64,000 nt of DNA from Nocardia asteroides (GCF_021183625.1 NZ_CP089214.1:620001-684000); one strand, 5' to 3'; positions 19,544 through 27,839 are shown, numbered from the stretch's first letter. Notes: generated by a model not told the origin, from the letters alone. A program made the numbers and translations.

Positions 19544-20704
19544 CTAGGCAATCCGCCAGGGTGGCAGCGTGTTGTAGGTGACCGCGCGCAGCAGCCACTC
19601 GACCGGGCCGTACGGGTGCCGTGCCAGCCACCACCCGCTCGCCGCGTAGAGCGCCGCCACGATCAGCACCGAGACCCCGAGTACCGCGAGCGGCGGCAGC
19701 TCGTCGGCGAGCGCGAACCCGTACCCGGTCAGCACGAGCATGAGCAGCACCGACTGGGCGATGTAGTTGCTGGCGGCCATCCGCCCGGCGGGCGCGAGGA
19801 TCGCGGTCACCCGCGCGCCGGAGCGGCCGGTCGCGAGCAGCGCGATGCCTGACAGGTAGGCGGCGGCCATCAGCGGATCGACCGTCCCCTGCACACTCCA
19901 CCAGTAGTCGGGCGCGTCCCACCAGCCCATGTAGTTCGCGAACGTCACCGCCGAGACCGGAACGCCCACCGCCAGCCCGCCGACGAGCACCCACGGGGCC
20001 CGGTGCCGCAGCCTCGCGGTGTCGGTGAGCAGCCCGCGCCGCCCCGCGACCAGGCCGAGCAGGAACATCGCGAAGGACGGGACAGCCTGCCCCACCCAGA
20101 CCAGGATCAGGAAGAACGGCGCCAGCTCGGTCTGGGCGGCGAGCGTCGAGGAGAACGAGCCTGCGTACTGCTGGGCGTAGCCGGGCAGGTCGAGCACGGA
20201 GTACACGTCCCGCGTGTCGTTGTCGGGCAGCAGCCAGAGCGCGGTCCACGCCACCAGCAGTGCGCCCGCGAGGATCAGCGCGGTGCGGTCCCCGATCCCG
20301 CGCAGCGCGACCAGCAGCAGCCCGAGCGCCCCGAACAGGGTGAGGATGTCGTTGAGCCAGAGCAGCTCGACGTGCAGCACGCCGAGCGTCAGCAGCGCGA
20401 GGCAGCGCCGCACCAGCCGCGGCGCCGGCGGCACCCCGGCGCGCTCGGCGGCCGCGATCTGCAGCGTGAACGCGTACCCGAACAGGAATGCGAACAGCAG
20501 GTAGAAGCGGCCGGAGAAGAACGCGATCACGGTGGCGTCGGTGAGGTGGTCGGCGGTGCCGTCGAACAGCGGGTACCAGTCGCCGTCGGTGCCGCCGATC
20601 GACCAGAACGCGCTCGCCACATTCATATTCGTCACGCAGATGCCGAGGAGCGCGAAGCCGCGCACGGTGTCGAGCACCGTGCTGCGCGCCGTCGTGTCGA
20701 TCAC
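19544..20704 (-). CDS. DUF418 domain-containing membrane protein
   Basis: A 386-residue integral membrane protein with about nine hydrophobic helices. The DUF418/YeiB pattern is clear: N-terminal LDTVRGFALLGICVTNM, FYLLFAFLFGYAF, and C-terminal NYIAQSVLL with YGPVEWLLRAVTY. The family is common in bacteria, function unknown, with a suggested role in transport or modification of envelope components. The start is GTG at 20704 with only a weak ribosome-binding site. It is 17 bp downstream of the next minus-strand gene, so the two may be co-transcribed. Confidence 0.88.
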   Translation of the reverse strand: MIDTTARSTVLDTVRGFALLGICVTNMNVASAFWSIGGTDGDWYPLFDGTADHLTDATVIAFFSGRFYLLFAFLFGYAFTLQIAAAERAGVPPAPRLVRRCLALLTLGVLHVELLWLNDILTLFGALGLLLVALRGIGDRTALILAGALLVAWTALWLLPDNDTRDVYSVLDLPGYAQQYAGSFSSTLAAQTELAPFFLILVWVGQAVPSFAMFLLGLVAGRRGLLTDTARLRHRAPWVLVGGLAVGVPVSAVTFANYMGWWDAPDYWWSVQGTVDPLMAAAYLSGIALLATGRSGARVTAILAPAGRMAASNYIAQSVLLMLVLTGYGFALADELPPLAVLGVSVLIVAALYAASGWWLARHPYGPVEWLLRAVTYNTLPPWRIA

Positions 20705-20721
20705 GATCGAACTCTAGGTGC

Positions 20722-22332
20722 TCACCGGTAGGCGGCGGCGACCCCGTCGATCATGCGCTCCAGCGTCTCCGAGGTCGGGGTGTCGACGACGTCGATCAGC
20801 TCGGCCGCGACCGGGACCCGGTGCCGGTTCGCGACTGCCGCGAATCCGCCGGTGCGGAAGCCGTGCTCGGCGGCGAGGCGCTGCAGGTCGGGGTCGGTGC
20901 TGAGCAGTTCGCCGACCCGGTCCCCTGCCTTGCCGAGCGGGATCACCGTGTGCTGGGAGAGCACGGTCGGCGAGGGGTAGGCGAGCACCATGCCCGGTTT
21001 CGTCCGCCCCGCGACCACGGCCTCCACGAACTGGGACTCGTAGATCCACACCAGGGGCGCGGGACCCATTCCGGTGGCGAGGTATTCGCGGAACGGCCCC
21101 TCGCTGGTGCCCTCGGTGCGGCCCTGGCCGGCGAAGAGCCTGCCGAGCAGCGGCAGTACCCGGCGCTCGGCGTCCGCGTCGGCGACGACGGCGTTGTCGT
21201 TGGCGACGAAGCCGGCGACGGCCAGGTACATGGCGGCGGAGTTCGAGGTGCGCGGGTCGGTGGTGGAGACCAGGACGTTCTTGCGCACGGGGTAGGTGGT
21301 GTTGCCCGGGAGCCGCTCCCATTCGACGTTGTCGCGCACCAGTTGCAGGTAGCGGGCGATGTCCAGGGTCGGGATCGGGCCGGGGCGGATCACCCCTGCC
21401 GCGGTGAGCGCCTCCACGATCGGGGTGAAGGTGGCGACGGCCATGGGTGAGGAGAACGGGGTGTACTTCGTCGCGATGTTCTGTTCGCGCTGGATGCGGT
21501 CGGCCGCCGTCGCGCTGGAGGGGAAGACGAACTCGTAGCCGTCGAGGTTCCGGGTGGCGATCTGGCGGGAGCCCGCGGGCTCCACCTGCACGGTCAGGCC
21601 GTGCCGGGAGAAGACCTCGGCGACGCGGGGGTCGGCGAAGAACTCCGCTTTCTCCGAGCCGACGAGGCCGTGCACGGTGACCGGGGTGGCCGCGGCGACC
21701 GGGGCCGGGGTGTCGTCGCCGGGCCGGGTGGCGGCGACGCCGAGTACCGCGGTGAGGACCAGGACGAGGCCGACGACCAGGGGGACGACCGGGCGTTCGA
21801 CGGCCCATTTGCGGGCGACGCCGAAGAAGCTGAGGTGGTCGTCGAGGGGGGCGGGGATCGTGATGAACGGGATCTCCGGGGCCGCATGCCGAGGGCCGTT
21901 ACCGTTGCCGTCGCTGGTGCTGGTGCTGGGGCCGGTGCCGGTGCTGGGGCCGGTGCGGATGGCTGCCGGGCCTGCGGCCGCGGGGTGCGGCTCGGCCTTC
22001 TCGGCCGCCTGTGCCGTTTCGGCGGCACCGAGCGCCGCGGAGTCCGTGGCCTGTGCCTCGCCGCTCGGCTTCTCGAGCGACACCGGCCCCGCGGCGACGG
22101 TCACCCGCTCCGCGGCGGGGGTCTGCTCGAGTTCGCGGCGCGCGACGCGCTCGATGAGGATCGGGACGAACTCGCGGACGGGGTGCCCGGTGAACCGGGC
22201 GCGCACCGAGCGCACGGTGCGTTCGATCCGGTCGGCGGAGTGCGTGTCCGCGAAGTTCTCCACCAGCGTGTCCGTCACCCGTCGGATCGCCTGTTCCTCG
22301 CGGTTTCCGCCGTCCGCCTCGTCGCCCACCAC
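20722..22332 (-). CDS. membrane-anchored solute-binding-like protein with N-terminal helical domain
   Basis: A 536-residue protein in three parts. Residues ~10-72 form a charged helical segment of the type annotated as a three-helix-bundle dimerisation domain in actinobacteria. Residues ~73-160 are a low-complexity Ala/Gly/Ser/Thr linker. One membrane helix spans ~181-201. The remainder resembles a periplasmic substrate-binding (VWA-associated/PBP-like) domain exposed outside the cell. The ligand is unknown. The start is GTG with AGGTGAGGAGA upstream. The linker is encoded by short tandem GC repeats. It probably shares an operon with the DUF418 gene. Confidence 0.72.
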   Translation of the reverse strand: MVGDEADGGNREEQAIRRVTDTLVENFADTHSADRIERTVRSVRARFTGHPVREFVPILIERVARRELEQTPAAERVTVAAGPVSLEKPSGEAQATDSAALGAAETAQAAEKAEPHPAAAGPAAIRTGPSTGTGPSTSTSDGNGNGPRHAAPEIPFITIPAPLDDHLSFFGVARKWAVERPVVPLVVGLVLVLTAVLGVAATRPGDDTPAPVAAATPVTVHGLVGSEKAEFFADPRVAEVFSRHGLTVQVEPAGSRQIATRNLDGYEFVFPSSATAADRIQREQNIATKYTPFSSPMAVATFTPIVEALTAAGVIRPGPIPTLDIARYLQLVRDNVEWERLPGNTTYPVRKNVLVSTTDPRTSNSAAMYLAVAGFVANDNAVVADADAERRVLPLLGRLFAGQGRTEGTSEGPFREYLATGMGPAPLVWIYESQFVEAVVAGRTKPGMVLAYPSPTVLSQHTVIPLGKAGDRVGELLSTDPDLQRLAAEHGFRTGGFAAVANRHRVPVAAELIDVVDTPTSETLERMIDGVAAAYR

Positions 22333-22605
22333 AGTCTCCTCACCTCGCCCGAATTCGCCCGCGCGAGGCCGCCCCCGCCGCCGCGCCGCGGGAACCCTAC
22401 TACCGGCAGGTGTCGAGAGCGTGCGTCCCCGGCGGGTCGAATGCGTTGCGCGGACACCCGTTTCGCGGTGCCCGCCGCAGCGGAAAGCGCAGGTCCGCAG
22501 CGGAACCCGGGCGGCGGCGGCCGCGCGGCGAACGAGGCTGTCGCAGCGAAGATTTCACCTGCTCTCCGCCCGGGCGACGATCGGCGTTCGGGCCGCGTTA
22601 CCCGC

Positions 22606-23778
22606 TCAGCGCGGCTGGGCGAGCAGCGCGTCGAGCTGCTGCTCGGCCCGTTCGGCCCTGGCCAGGGTCTGGGCGCGGGCCTCGTCCAGGGCCTGCGCGC
22701 GGTGGGCCGCGTCGGCCTCGGTCTTCGCGAGCGCGGCCGCCGATTCCCGGCGCAGCTCGGTCAGCCGCTCCGCCGCCGTACGTCGCGCTTCGGCGAGTTC
22801 GTCTCGCACGGTGCCGGTTTCGGCGCGAGCAGCGTCGAGGTCGGCGCGCACGGCCACGGTCTCGGCGCGGGCCGAGTCGAGTTCGGCTCGTACTGTGCCG
22901 ATCTCGGCGCGAGCGGCGTCGAGTTCGGCGCGCAACCGCTCCACGTCCCGCCGCGTCCCGGCGAGCGCTTCGCCGCGCTCGGCGGCGATCTCCTCGGCGC
23001 GCTGCGCGGCGCGTTCGGCGTCGGCGGCGCGCTGGCCGGCCCGGGCGGCATCGGCGTCGGCGGCGCCGATGCGGTCGACGGCCTCGACGCGAACCCGCTG
23101 GATCTCGGTCTCGGCCCGCTCCTCCGCCGCCGAGACCCGCTCCCGCGCCTCGGCTTCGACGCGCTCGCGCGCGCTCTCGAGTTCGGCGCGCGCGGCGGCG
23201 ACCTGCTCGTCGGCACCGCTCCTGGCGGCGAAGACGTCCTCCGACGCCTGCCTGGTGATCCGCTCGACCTCGGCGAGCGCTTCGTCCCGGACCGCCTCGG
23301 CACGCTCGGCCGCCCCCGCGGCGTCGTCGGCCGCGGCTTCGGCACCCGCCCGCGCCTCCTCGGCGGCGTGCCGCCGCTGCTGCGCCTCGGCGGCGGCGAT
23401 CTCCGCCTCGGCGATCCGCCGCGCCGCCTCGGCCTGCGCGGCCTGCACCTGGGCCTCGGCGACGGATGGGTCCGCCAGGGTGCCGAGTTCGGCGACGGCG
23501 GCGTTCAGCGTGGTGCCCAGCTGCTCGGCGAGGGTGCGGAACCGGGTGAGCAGTTCGTCGGCGCGCAGCCGAGCGGCCGTCACCGGCGCAGCGTCCGTCA
23601 CAGTGACAGCGGGCGCGCTCTCGGCGCTCTCCTGCAGCCGCTGTCGTTCGCGCCAGGCCCGCCAGCGGGTGTGGTCGGCGTGGTCGCAGTACTCCGACGG
23701 CCTGCCGGGGCCGCCGGTGCGGGTGACGGGCCGGTGGCAGCCCGGGTAGTTGCACATGCTCGATGCCACAGGGCGCAT
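22606..23778 (-). CDS. long coiled-coil protein with N-terminal Cys/His motif
   Basis: A 390-residue protein. The N-terminus carries a CNYPGCHRP...YCDHADHTRW cluster (residues ~9-40), a plausible zinc site. The C-terminal ~290 residues are an Ala/Glu/Arg-rich coiled coil, with a 14-residue unit repeated three times at residues 283-324 and a fourth diverged copy after it. The layout recalls KfrA-type plasmid proteins, but the N-terminal motif differs. No membrane segment is seen. Neither possible start (23778 or ATG at 23757) has a strong ribosome-binding site. Function is unknown; a DNA-binding or scaffolding role is only a guess. Confidence 0.7.
   Translation of the reverse strand: MRPVASSMCNYPGCHRPVTRTGGPGRPSEYCDHADHTRWRAWRERQRLQESAESAPAVTVTDAAPVTAARLRADELLTRFRTLAEQLGTTLNAAVAELGTLADPSVAEAQVQAAQAEAARRIAEAEIAAAEAQQRRHAAEEARAGAEAAADDAAGAAERAEAVRDEALAEVERITRQASEDVFAARSGADEQVAAARAELESARERVEAEARERVSAAEERAETEIQRVRVEAVDRIGAADADAARAGQRAADAERAAQRAEEIAAERGEALAGTRRDVERLRAELDAARAEIGTVRAELDSARAETVAVRADLDAARAETGTVRDELAEARRTAAERLTELRRESAAALAKTEADAAHRAQALDEARAQTLARAERAEQQLDALLAQPR
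22807..22932 (-). repeat. three tandem 42-bp repeats inside the coiled-coil gene
   Basis: Three in-frame 42-bp units encode RAELDAARAEIGTV, RAELDSARAETVAV and RADLDAARAETGTV, that is two heptads each. A diverged fourth unit extends to about 22765. Tandem duplication is the simplest origin, and copy number could vary between strains. Confidence 0.7.
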
Positions 23779-23783
23779 CGTAG

Positions 23784-24362
23784 CTAGGCGGGCTCCGCGG
23801 GGAGGACAGCGCGGATGACGGCCTCGAGCGCGTCGGCGATCCGGTCGAGGGATTCGATGGCGCGCTGGGCTCGGCAGACGGCGACGCCGCCCTCGATGGC
23901 GGCCACCACGAGCGCGGCGGTGCGGGTCGCGTCGTCGGGGGTGGCGCCGTGGTCGCGCAGGGCGGCGGCGAGCAGGTCGGTCCAGTTGGTGAAGGCGGCA
24001 GCGGCGGCGATGCGGGGTTCGGCGTCGAGGTCGGGGTGCTCCTCGACCGAGACCGCGAGCACCGGGCAGCCGGCCTGGAAGTCGCTGTCCAGCACGATCG
24101 CCCGCCAGGATTCGACGAAGGCGCGCAACCCGGCGATCGGCCCCGCCGCGAGTTCGCGGGTCAGCGTGCGGGCGACGAGCCCGTCGGCGAAGCGCACCGC
24201 CTCGGCGGCCAGCTGCGCCTTGCCGCCGGGGAAGTAGTGGTAGGTGGAGCCGAGCGGGGCGCCGGTGTGTTTGGCCAGCTCCCGCACGCTGGTGGCGTTG
24301 TAGCCGCGGCGGCGCAGCATGTCCGCCGCGCCTGCCACCATCCGGTCGCGTTGCTCGGGCAC
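23784..24362 (-). CDS. TetR family transcriptional regulator
   Basis: A 192-residue one-component repressor. The N-terminal helix-turn-helix is clear (GYNATSVRELAKHTGAPLGSTYHYFPGGKAQL, residues ~20-52). The C-terminal ligand domain is of the LfrR/YxaF type (FQAGCPVLAVSVEEHP). It is divergent from a tautomerase-like gene, and the 77-bp gap holds two similar operator-like palindromes. Control of itself and the tautomerase gene is therefore likely. The inducer is unknown. Confidence 0.9.
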   Translation of the reverse strand: MPEQRDRMVAGAADMLRRRGYNATSVRELAKHTGAPLGSTYHYFPGGKAQLAAEAVRFADGLVARTLTRELAAGPIAGLRAFVESWRAIVLDSDFQAGCPVLAVSVEEHPDLDAEPRIAAAAAFTNWTDLLAAALRDHGATPDDATRTAALVVAAIEGGVAVCRAQRAIESLDRIADALEAVIRAVLPAEPA

Positions 24363-24380
24363 CGGCCCACCTCCCTGTTC

Positions 24381-24394
24381 ATAACGACTGTCAT
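24381..24394. promoter_or_regulatory. operator-like palindrome 1 (TetR/tautomerase)
   Basis: ATAACGACTGTCAT fits the symmetric pattern ATrACrryyGTyAT. It lies 19 bp from the TetR start codon and shares this pattern with a second site 19 bp away. Confidence 0.5.
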
Positions 24395-24412
24395 AGTGTA
24401 CCGTCCCCGCGG

Positions 24413-24428
24413 TATAACAGTCGTCATA
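24413..24428. promoter_or_regulatory. operator-like palindrome 2 (TetR/tautomerase)
   Basis: TATAACAGTCGTCATA fits the same ATrACrryyGTyAT pattern as site 1. Its GACTGTyAT core is inverted relative to that site. It lies just upstream of the tautomerase ribosome-binding site. Confidence 0.5.
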
Positions 24429-24439
24429 AGGAGTTCGAC

Positions 24440-24868
24440 ATGCCGTTCATCCAGCTGACCCTGCCCGCCGGTGTCCTCGACGACCGCGTCCGCCGCGGTC
24501 TGCGCGACACCCTCGCCACGACGCTGATGCACTGGGAGGGCGTGCCCGTGGACAGCGCCTTCTTCCGGGCGCAGGCGTGGGCGCAGATCCAGGAGGTACC
24601 GGGTAACGACTTCGGGGCGCTCGGCGACGAGCTGCCGCGCTTCCGGGTGGATGTCACCGTCCCCGCGGGCGGGCTCTCGGAGCGCCGCCGAGCCGGGCTG
24701 ATCCAGCAGGTCACCGCCGACGTGCTGGCCGCGGCGGGGTTGCCCGCCGACGACGCGCCGCGGGTGTGGGTGCTGGTGCGCGAGCAGCAGGAGGGCACCT
24801 GGGGTGCGGCGGGTGCCGTCATCCGGTTCGCGGATCTGAAGGCGCTCGCCGCCGAGCACCGCGCCTGA
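24440..24868 (+). CDS. tautomerase family protein
   Basis: A 142-residue protein resembling two fused 4-oxalocrotonate-tautomerase-like beta-alpha-beta units. It begins MPFIQLTLPAG, which places the catalytic Pro at position 2 once Met is removed. The second half carries RVWVLVREQQEGTWGAAG. Family members isomerise or dehalogenate small unsaturated acids; the substrate here is unknown. A clear AAGGAG lies upstream. It is divergent from the TetR gene and probably repressed by it. Confidence 0.82.
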   Translation: MPFIQLTLPAGVLDDRVRRGLRDTLATTLMHWEGVPVDSAFFRAQAWAQIQEVPGNDFGALGDELPRFRVDVTVPAGGLSERRRAGLIQQVTADVLAAAGLPADDAPRVWVLVREQQEGTWGAAGAVIRFADLKALAAEHRA

Positions 24869-24937
24869 GCGGGCGCAGGTAGCGGTGACCTGAGACCGCG
24901 TCGTGCGATCAGCAGCAGCGGGCCGCCGGTGGGCCGA

Positions 24938-25426
24938 TCAGTGCCGCAGCCCGCGATCCAGTTCGCGCAGCAGCTCCCCCGCCCGGCCGCGGCCGGGCGG
25001 GGCGGGTGGGTAGCGGTGCAGCACCGCGAGCACCGCCGGTCCCGGCGGTGCGCCCGCCGGGCTCGGGGACCCGTCGAGTTCGGCGGCGTGCGCGGCGTAG
25101 GCGGCGGCGCCGAGGATGTGCCAGACCTGCGTGGCTTTCGCGATCGGGTGCAGGTAGGCCGCGCTCGCCGCCGCCACCGCGGCCCGCGCCGCCTCGCTCG
25201 CGGCGCGCTGCCCGGCATCGCGGGCTTCCCGGTAGGCCCGCTGTGCCGCCCACGCCCCGTCCCGGATGGCCTTCGTGCGTCGTCCGCCCGCGGCGAACGC
25301 GCGCGCCGCCTCGACGGCCTGCCGGGGGCGGGGGTCGCCGGGGCGGTGGCGTTCGAAGCGGGTGAGCGCGGGTTCCGCGCAGGTGATGGCGTAGGCGGTG
25401 ACGGCGCGGAGTTCGTCGAGGTCCAT
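24938..25426 (-). CDS. Imm5-like putative immunity protein
   Basis: A 162-residue all-helical, Ala-rich protein beginning MDLDELRAVTAYAITCAEP. Conserved-looking stretches are RTKAIRDGAWAAQRAYREA and HPIAKATQVWHILGAAAYAA. I recognise this pattern from actinobacterial proteins annotated as putative immunity protein (Imm-5-like domain). No toxin gene is visible next to it, so it may be an orphan or have another role. The start is set at 25426; the frame is open to 25606 but the extra 60 residues look non-coding. Confidence 0.65.
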   Translation of the reverse strand: MDLDELRAVTAYAITCAEPALTRFERHRPGDPRPRQAVEAARAFAAGGRRTKAIRDGAWAAQRAYREARDAGQRAASEAARAAVAAASAAYLHPIAKATQVWHILGAAAYAAHAAELDGSPSPAGAPPGPAVLAVLHRYPPAPPGRGRAGELLRELDRGLRH

Positions 25427-25595
25427 GAGGTTCGACCGTATCGTTGAACACCCGGTTGGCAGTTCGCCGCGGGTAACCCCGGGATCCGGGCCGCGGACCC
25501 TCGAACGGTGGGCAGCGGTGATCTCCCCGCGATGAGTTTCCCGCCGGACTTCCGTCTCTACCCACGAACTCGCGTCCACCCCAGAGGAGACCGGT

Positions 25596-26174
25596 ATGAC
25601 CGCCACCTACACCTTCGACGTCTACTCCACCCTGGACGGCTTCGCCTCCTACGACGAGCACGGCGATTGGGGCGGCTACTGGAGCAAGGAGGGCCCGGAG
25701 TTCCTCGCGCACCGCGCCGCCGTGCTCGGCGCGGACCAGCGCATGGTGCTCGGCGCGAACACCTTCCTGCAGTTCGTGGAGTTGCTCGGCCCGATCGACC
25801 CGGCCGAGCTGGACCCGGTGAACGCCCGCATGCGCGCCATGCCGACCACGGTTGTCTCGACCACCCTGCCCGGCACCGGCGACTGGCCCGACGCCACCCT
25901 CGCCACCGGGGACGCCGTCCGGGTCGTCGCCGACCTCAAGGCGGAGTCCCCGGTGCCGCTGCGCTCGCACGGCAGCCTGTCACTGAACCGGTCACTGCTG
26001 GCCGCCGGGCTGATCGACCGGGTCCAGGTGACCATCTTCCCGGTGCTCAGCGGGCAGACCGGAGCCGAACGCATCTTCGACGGCGTCGCCGACTACGACC
26101 TCGAACTGCTGGAGAGCCACACCTTCGACGGCCGCATCCAGGAGCTCGTCTATCGCCCCTCCCGGCACGGCTGA
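25596..26174 (+). CDS. dihydrofolate reductase family protein (RibD C-terminal-like)
   Basis: A 192-residue protein of the DHFR/RibD-C reductase fold. It has YSTLDGFASYDEHGDWGGYW at the N-terminus, RMVLGANTF, VRVVADLKAESPVPLRSHGS and a C-terminal DRVQVTIFPVLSGQTG. Such proteins bind NADPH and may reduce pterins or flavins; many have no assigned substrate. An AGAGGAGA Shine-Dalgarno precedes the ATG. It stands alone between the immunity-like protein and the diguanylate cyclase. Confidence 0.85.
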   Translation: MTATYTFDVYSTLDGFASYDEHGDWGGYWSKEGPEFLAHRAAVLGADQRMVLGANTFLQFVELLGPIDPAELDPVNARMRAMPTTVVSTTLPGTGDWPDATLATGDAVRVVADLKAESPVPLRSHGSLSLNRSLLAAGLIDRVQVTIFPVLSGQTGAERIFDGVADYDLELLESHTFDGRIQELVYRPSRHG

Positions 26175-26193
26175 CTCCGGCGTCGCCGGGCCG

Positions 26194-26211
26194 TGTTCGA
26201 TCCGGAACACC
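26194..26211. promoter_or_regulatory. inverted repeat upstream of GGDEF gene
   Basis: GTGTTC-N6-GAACAC, followed 12 bp later by a -10-like TAGACT (26223-26228). It could be an operator overlapping the GGDEF-gene promoter. Confidence 0.35.
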
Positions 26212-26313
26212 GGGGTCCGGCCTAGACTGCTGCGCACGAGCTGATCGGAGTCGATGGACTCCGACGCTCGGCACGAGGACGGTGGACGGCGCGGTCGGAC
26301 CGAGGGTGGCTGG

Positions 26314-27402
26314 ATGAACGACGGCAAGACGCTGCTGGCCTGGTGGAACGATCCGGTCGACTACGCCTGGCTGGTGGGCACCCTGGCGGCGCGTTCGGCG
26401 CTGGGGCCGCTGCGGGTGCTGGTCGGGCTCGCCGGGCTGTCGATCGCGGTGATGGGGGCGGTGATCGCGGGCACGCCGATCGGACCGGTGAACCCAGTGG
26501 TCACCTCGACGGTCGGGGTGGGGGCCGGACTTCTGTGGGCGTTGCGCTGGTGGTTGCTTCCATGGCCGGGGAACATCGAGTCGCTGGTGCTGATCGGGAT
26601 CGCGGACGTGCTCTTCACCGTGGAGTTCCTGCAGGTGCCGGATCGGCTGTTCGGGGCGATGGGTGCGGTGCTGCTCGTAGTCACCGGCAGTTACCTGGGC
26701 TTCTTCCACAGCGCGCGGGCGCTGGCGGTGCACACCGCGTGGTCACTGCTGTCGGTGATCGTGTTCTCGGTGCGGATCGCGACCGGCGGACACGACGTCC
26801 GGTTGGCGCTCGCTGTCGGGTTGCTGCTGATCGCGGCGGTGGTGAGCGTGCTGCCCGCGCTGCAGATCCTGTACTGGCTGCTGCGCACCGAGTCGCTCTC
26901 GGATCCGCTCACCGAACTGCTCAACCGCCGCGGCCTGGAGATCCGGCTCCCCCGGCTGATGCACGGCTACCCCGCCGTCTGCGTGATCGCCTTCGACATC
27001 GACCGGTTCAAGGAGGTCAACGACACCTGGGGGCACCGGGTCGGGGACACCGTGCTGGTCAGCACCGCGCGCAGGCTGCACGAGGCGGCGGGGACGCCCG
27101 CTGTGGTGGCGCGGACCGGCGGCGAGGAATTCGTCGTCGCCGTCCCGCTGGGCGCGGTCGCCGCGCGCGCCGAGGCCGAGCGGTTGTGCCGCGCGGTGGC
27201 CGCGCCGCGCTCGACCGAGGTGGAGGTGACCGCCAGCGTCGGGGTAGCGGTCTTCGACACCGCCGCCTGCCCGGACTGCCCGCGCCCGACTCCCGAGCGG
27301 CTGCTGCACGCCGCCGACGCCGCCATGTACCGGGCCAAACAGGCGGGCGGGAACCACGTCGTCGTCGACGAGCTCACCCTCCCGCCGAAGCACCGGCACT
27401 GA
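26314..27402 (+). CDS. GGDEF diguanylate cyclase, membrane-bound
   Basis: A 362-residue protein. Residues ~20-205 are hydrophobic and contain about six helices. Residues ~215-355 form a GGDEF domain that should make c-di-GMP from GTP at the cytoplasmic face. The domain begins SDPLTELLNRRGLE, has AFDIDRFKEVNDTWGH, and keeps an intact active site GGEEF at about residues 269-273. No RxxD inhibitory site precedes it, so product feedback through that site is unlikely. No EAL domain is present. The start at 26314 is preferred for its GAGGG; an ATG at 26254 would add 20 charged residues. Confidence 0.9.
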   Translation: MNDGKTLLAWWNDPVDYAWLVGTLAARSALGPLRVLVGLAGLSIAVMGAVIAGTPIGPVNPVVTSTVGVGAGLLWALRWWLLPWPGNIESLVLIGIADVLFTVEFLQVPDRLFGAMGAVLLVVTGSYLGFFHSARALAVHTAWSLLSVIVFSVRIATGGHDVRLALAVGLLLIAAVVSVLPALQILYWLLRTESLSDPLTELLNRRGLEIRLPRLMHGYPAVCVIAFDIDRFKEVNDTWGHRVGDTVLVSTARRLHEAAGTPAVVARTGGEEFVVAVPLGAVAARAEAERLCRAVAAPRSTEVEVTASVGVAVFDTAACPDCPRPTPERLLHAADAAMYRAKQAGGNHVVVDELTLPPKHRH

Positions 27403-27406
27403 GGGT

Positions 27407-27607
27407 TCAGAGCAGTTCGACCTCGCCGAACTCGGCGGTCAGGCTGTGCCTGCGCCCGCGCAGCACCCCGCCCTCGCGGTGCACGACGCCTTCGTGCAGT
27501 TCGATGCGCAGGCGGGCGCGGCGTATGTCGACCTCGCGGACGACTCCGCAGACGCCGCCGAACGGGCCCTGCGGGAAGTAGACGACGTCGCCTGCACCGA
27601 ATTCCAT
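27407..27607 (-). CDS. KOW-domain microprotein (NusG C-terminal-like)
   Basis: A 66-residue protein that looks like an isolated KOW domain. GDVVYFPQGPFGGVCGVVRE matches the NusG/Spt5 C-terminal pattern (GDxVxVxxGPFxxxxGxVxxVD), and the ending TAEFGEVELL resembles the last KOW strand. NusG KOW domains bind NusE/S10 or Rho; whether this one does is unknown. There is no Shine-Dalgarno, but TATTCT lies exactly 6 nt before the ATG on the minus strand, so the message is probably leaderless. It is convergent with the GGDEF gene, 4 bp apart. Confidence 0.6.
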   Translation of the reverse strand: MEFGAGDVVYFPQGPFGGVCGVVREVDIRRARLRIELHEGVVHREGGVLRGRRHSLTAEFGEVELL

Positions 27608-27613
27608 TACGCG

Positions 27614-27619
27614 AGAATA
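27614..27619 (-). promoter_or_regulatory. putative -10 box for the KOW microprotein
   Basis: TATTCT on the minus strand, 6 nt before the ATG at 27607. This arrangement puts the transcription start at the start codon (leaderless). Confidence 0.4.
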
Positions 27620-27680
27620 ACCATGTGCTCACGGTGACGATGAATGATCGGGCCTGCACCTACTCGGCGGCCACTGCCGT

Positions 27681-27839
27681 GTGGCCGGGACCGCGCTGAT
27701 CGGCATCCGCGGCGGCGAGTACGACCTGGCCCTCGGCTTCCTTCCGGTCGGTGCGGTCGAGCGGTTCGCGGAACTGGCCGCGGCAGCCGGAGTCGAGATC
27801 GCGATCCACGGTCCGCGCGCGACCGTTGAGCAGCGGTAG
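27681..27839 (+). pseudogene. possible short gene or gene remnant
   Basis: A 52-residue frame from GTG to TAG encodes protein-like sequence (IGIRGGEYDLALGFLPVG, then a helical VERFAELAAAAG) with strongly GC-biased third positions. No ribosome-binding site or promoter is evident, and protein-like coding continues upstream of the GTG only as far as a stop at about 27646. It is either a very small gene or the remains of a larger one. No family recognised. Confidence 0.3.

Noticed and set aside
17511..20249. A 912-codon minus-strand frame across nuoM, nuoN and the DUF418 gene
   Set aside because: It is out of frame with the DUF418 protein and antisense to nuoN, with no recognisable domain.
21891..21960. 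Tandem GC repeats in the Ser/Thr/Gly linker of the binding-protein-like gene
   Set aside because: Short imperfect repeats encoding a flexible linker, ordinary low complexity rather than a distinct element.
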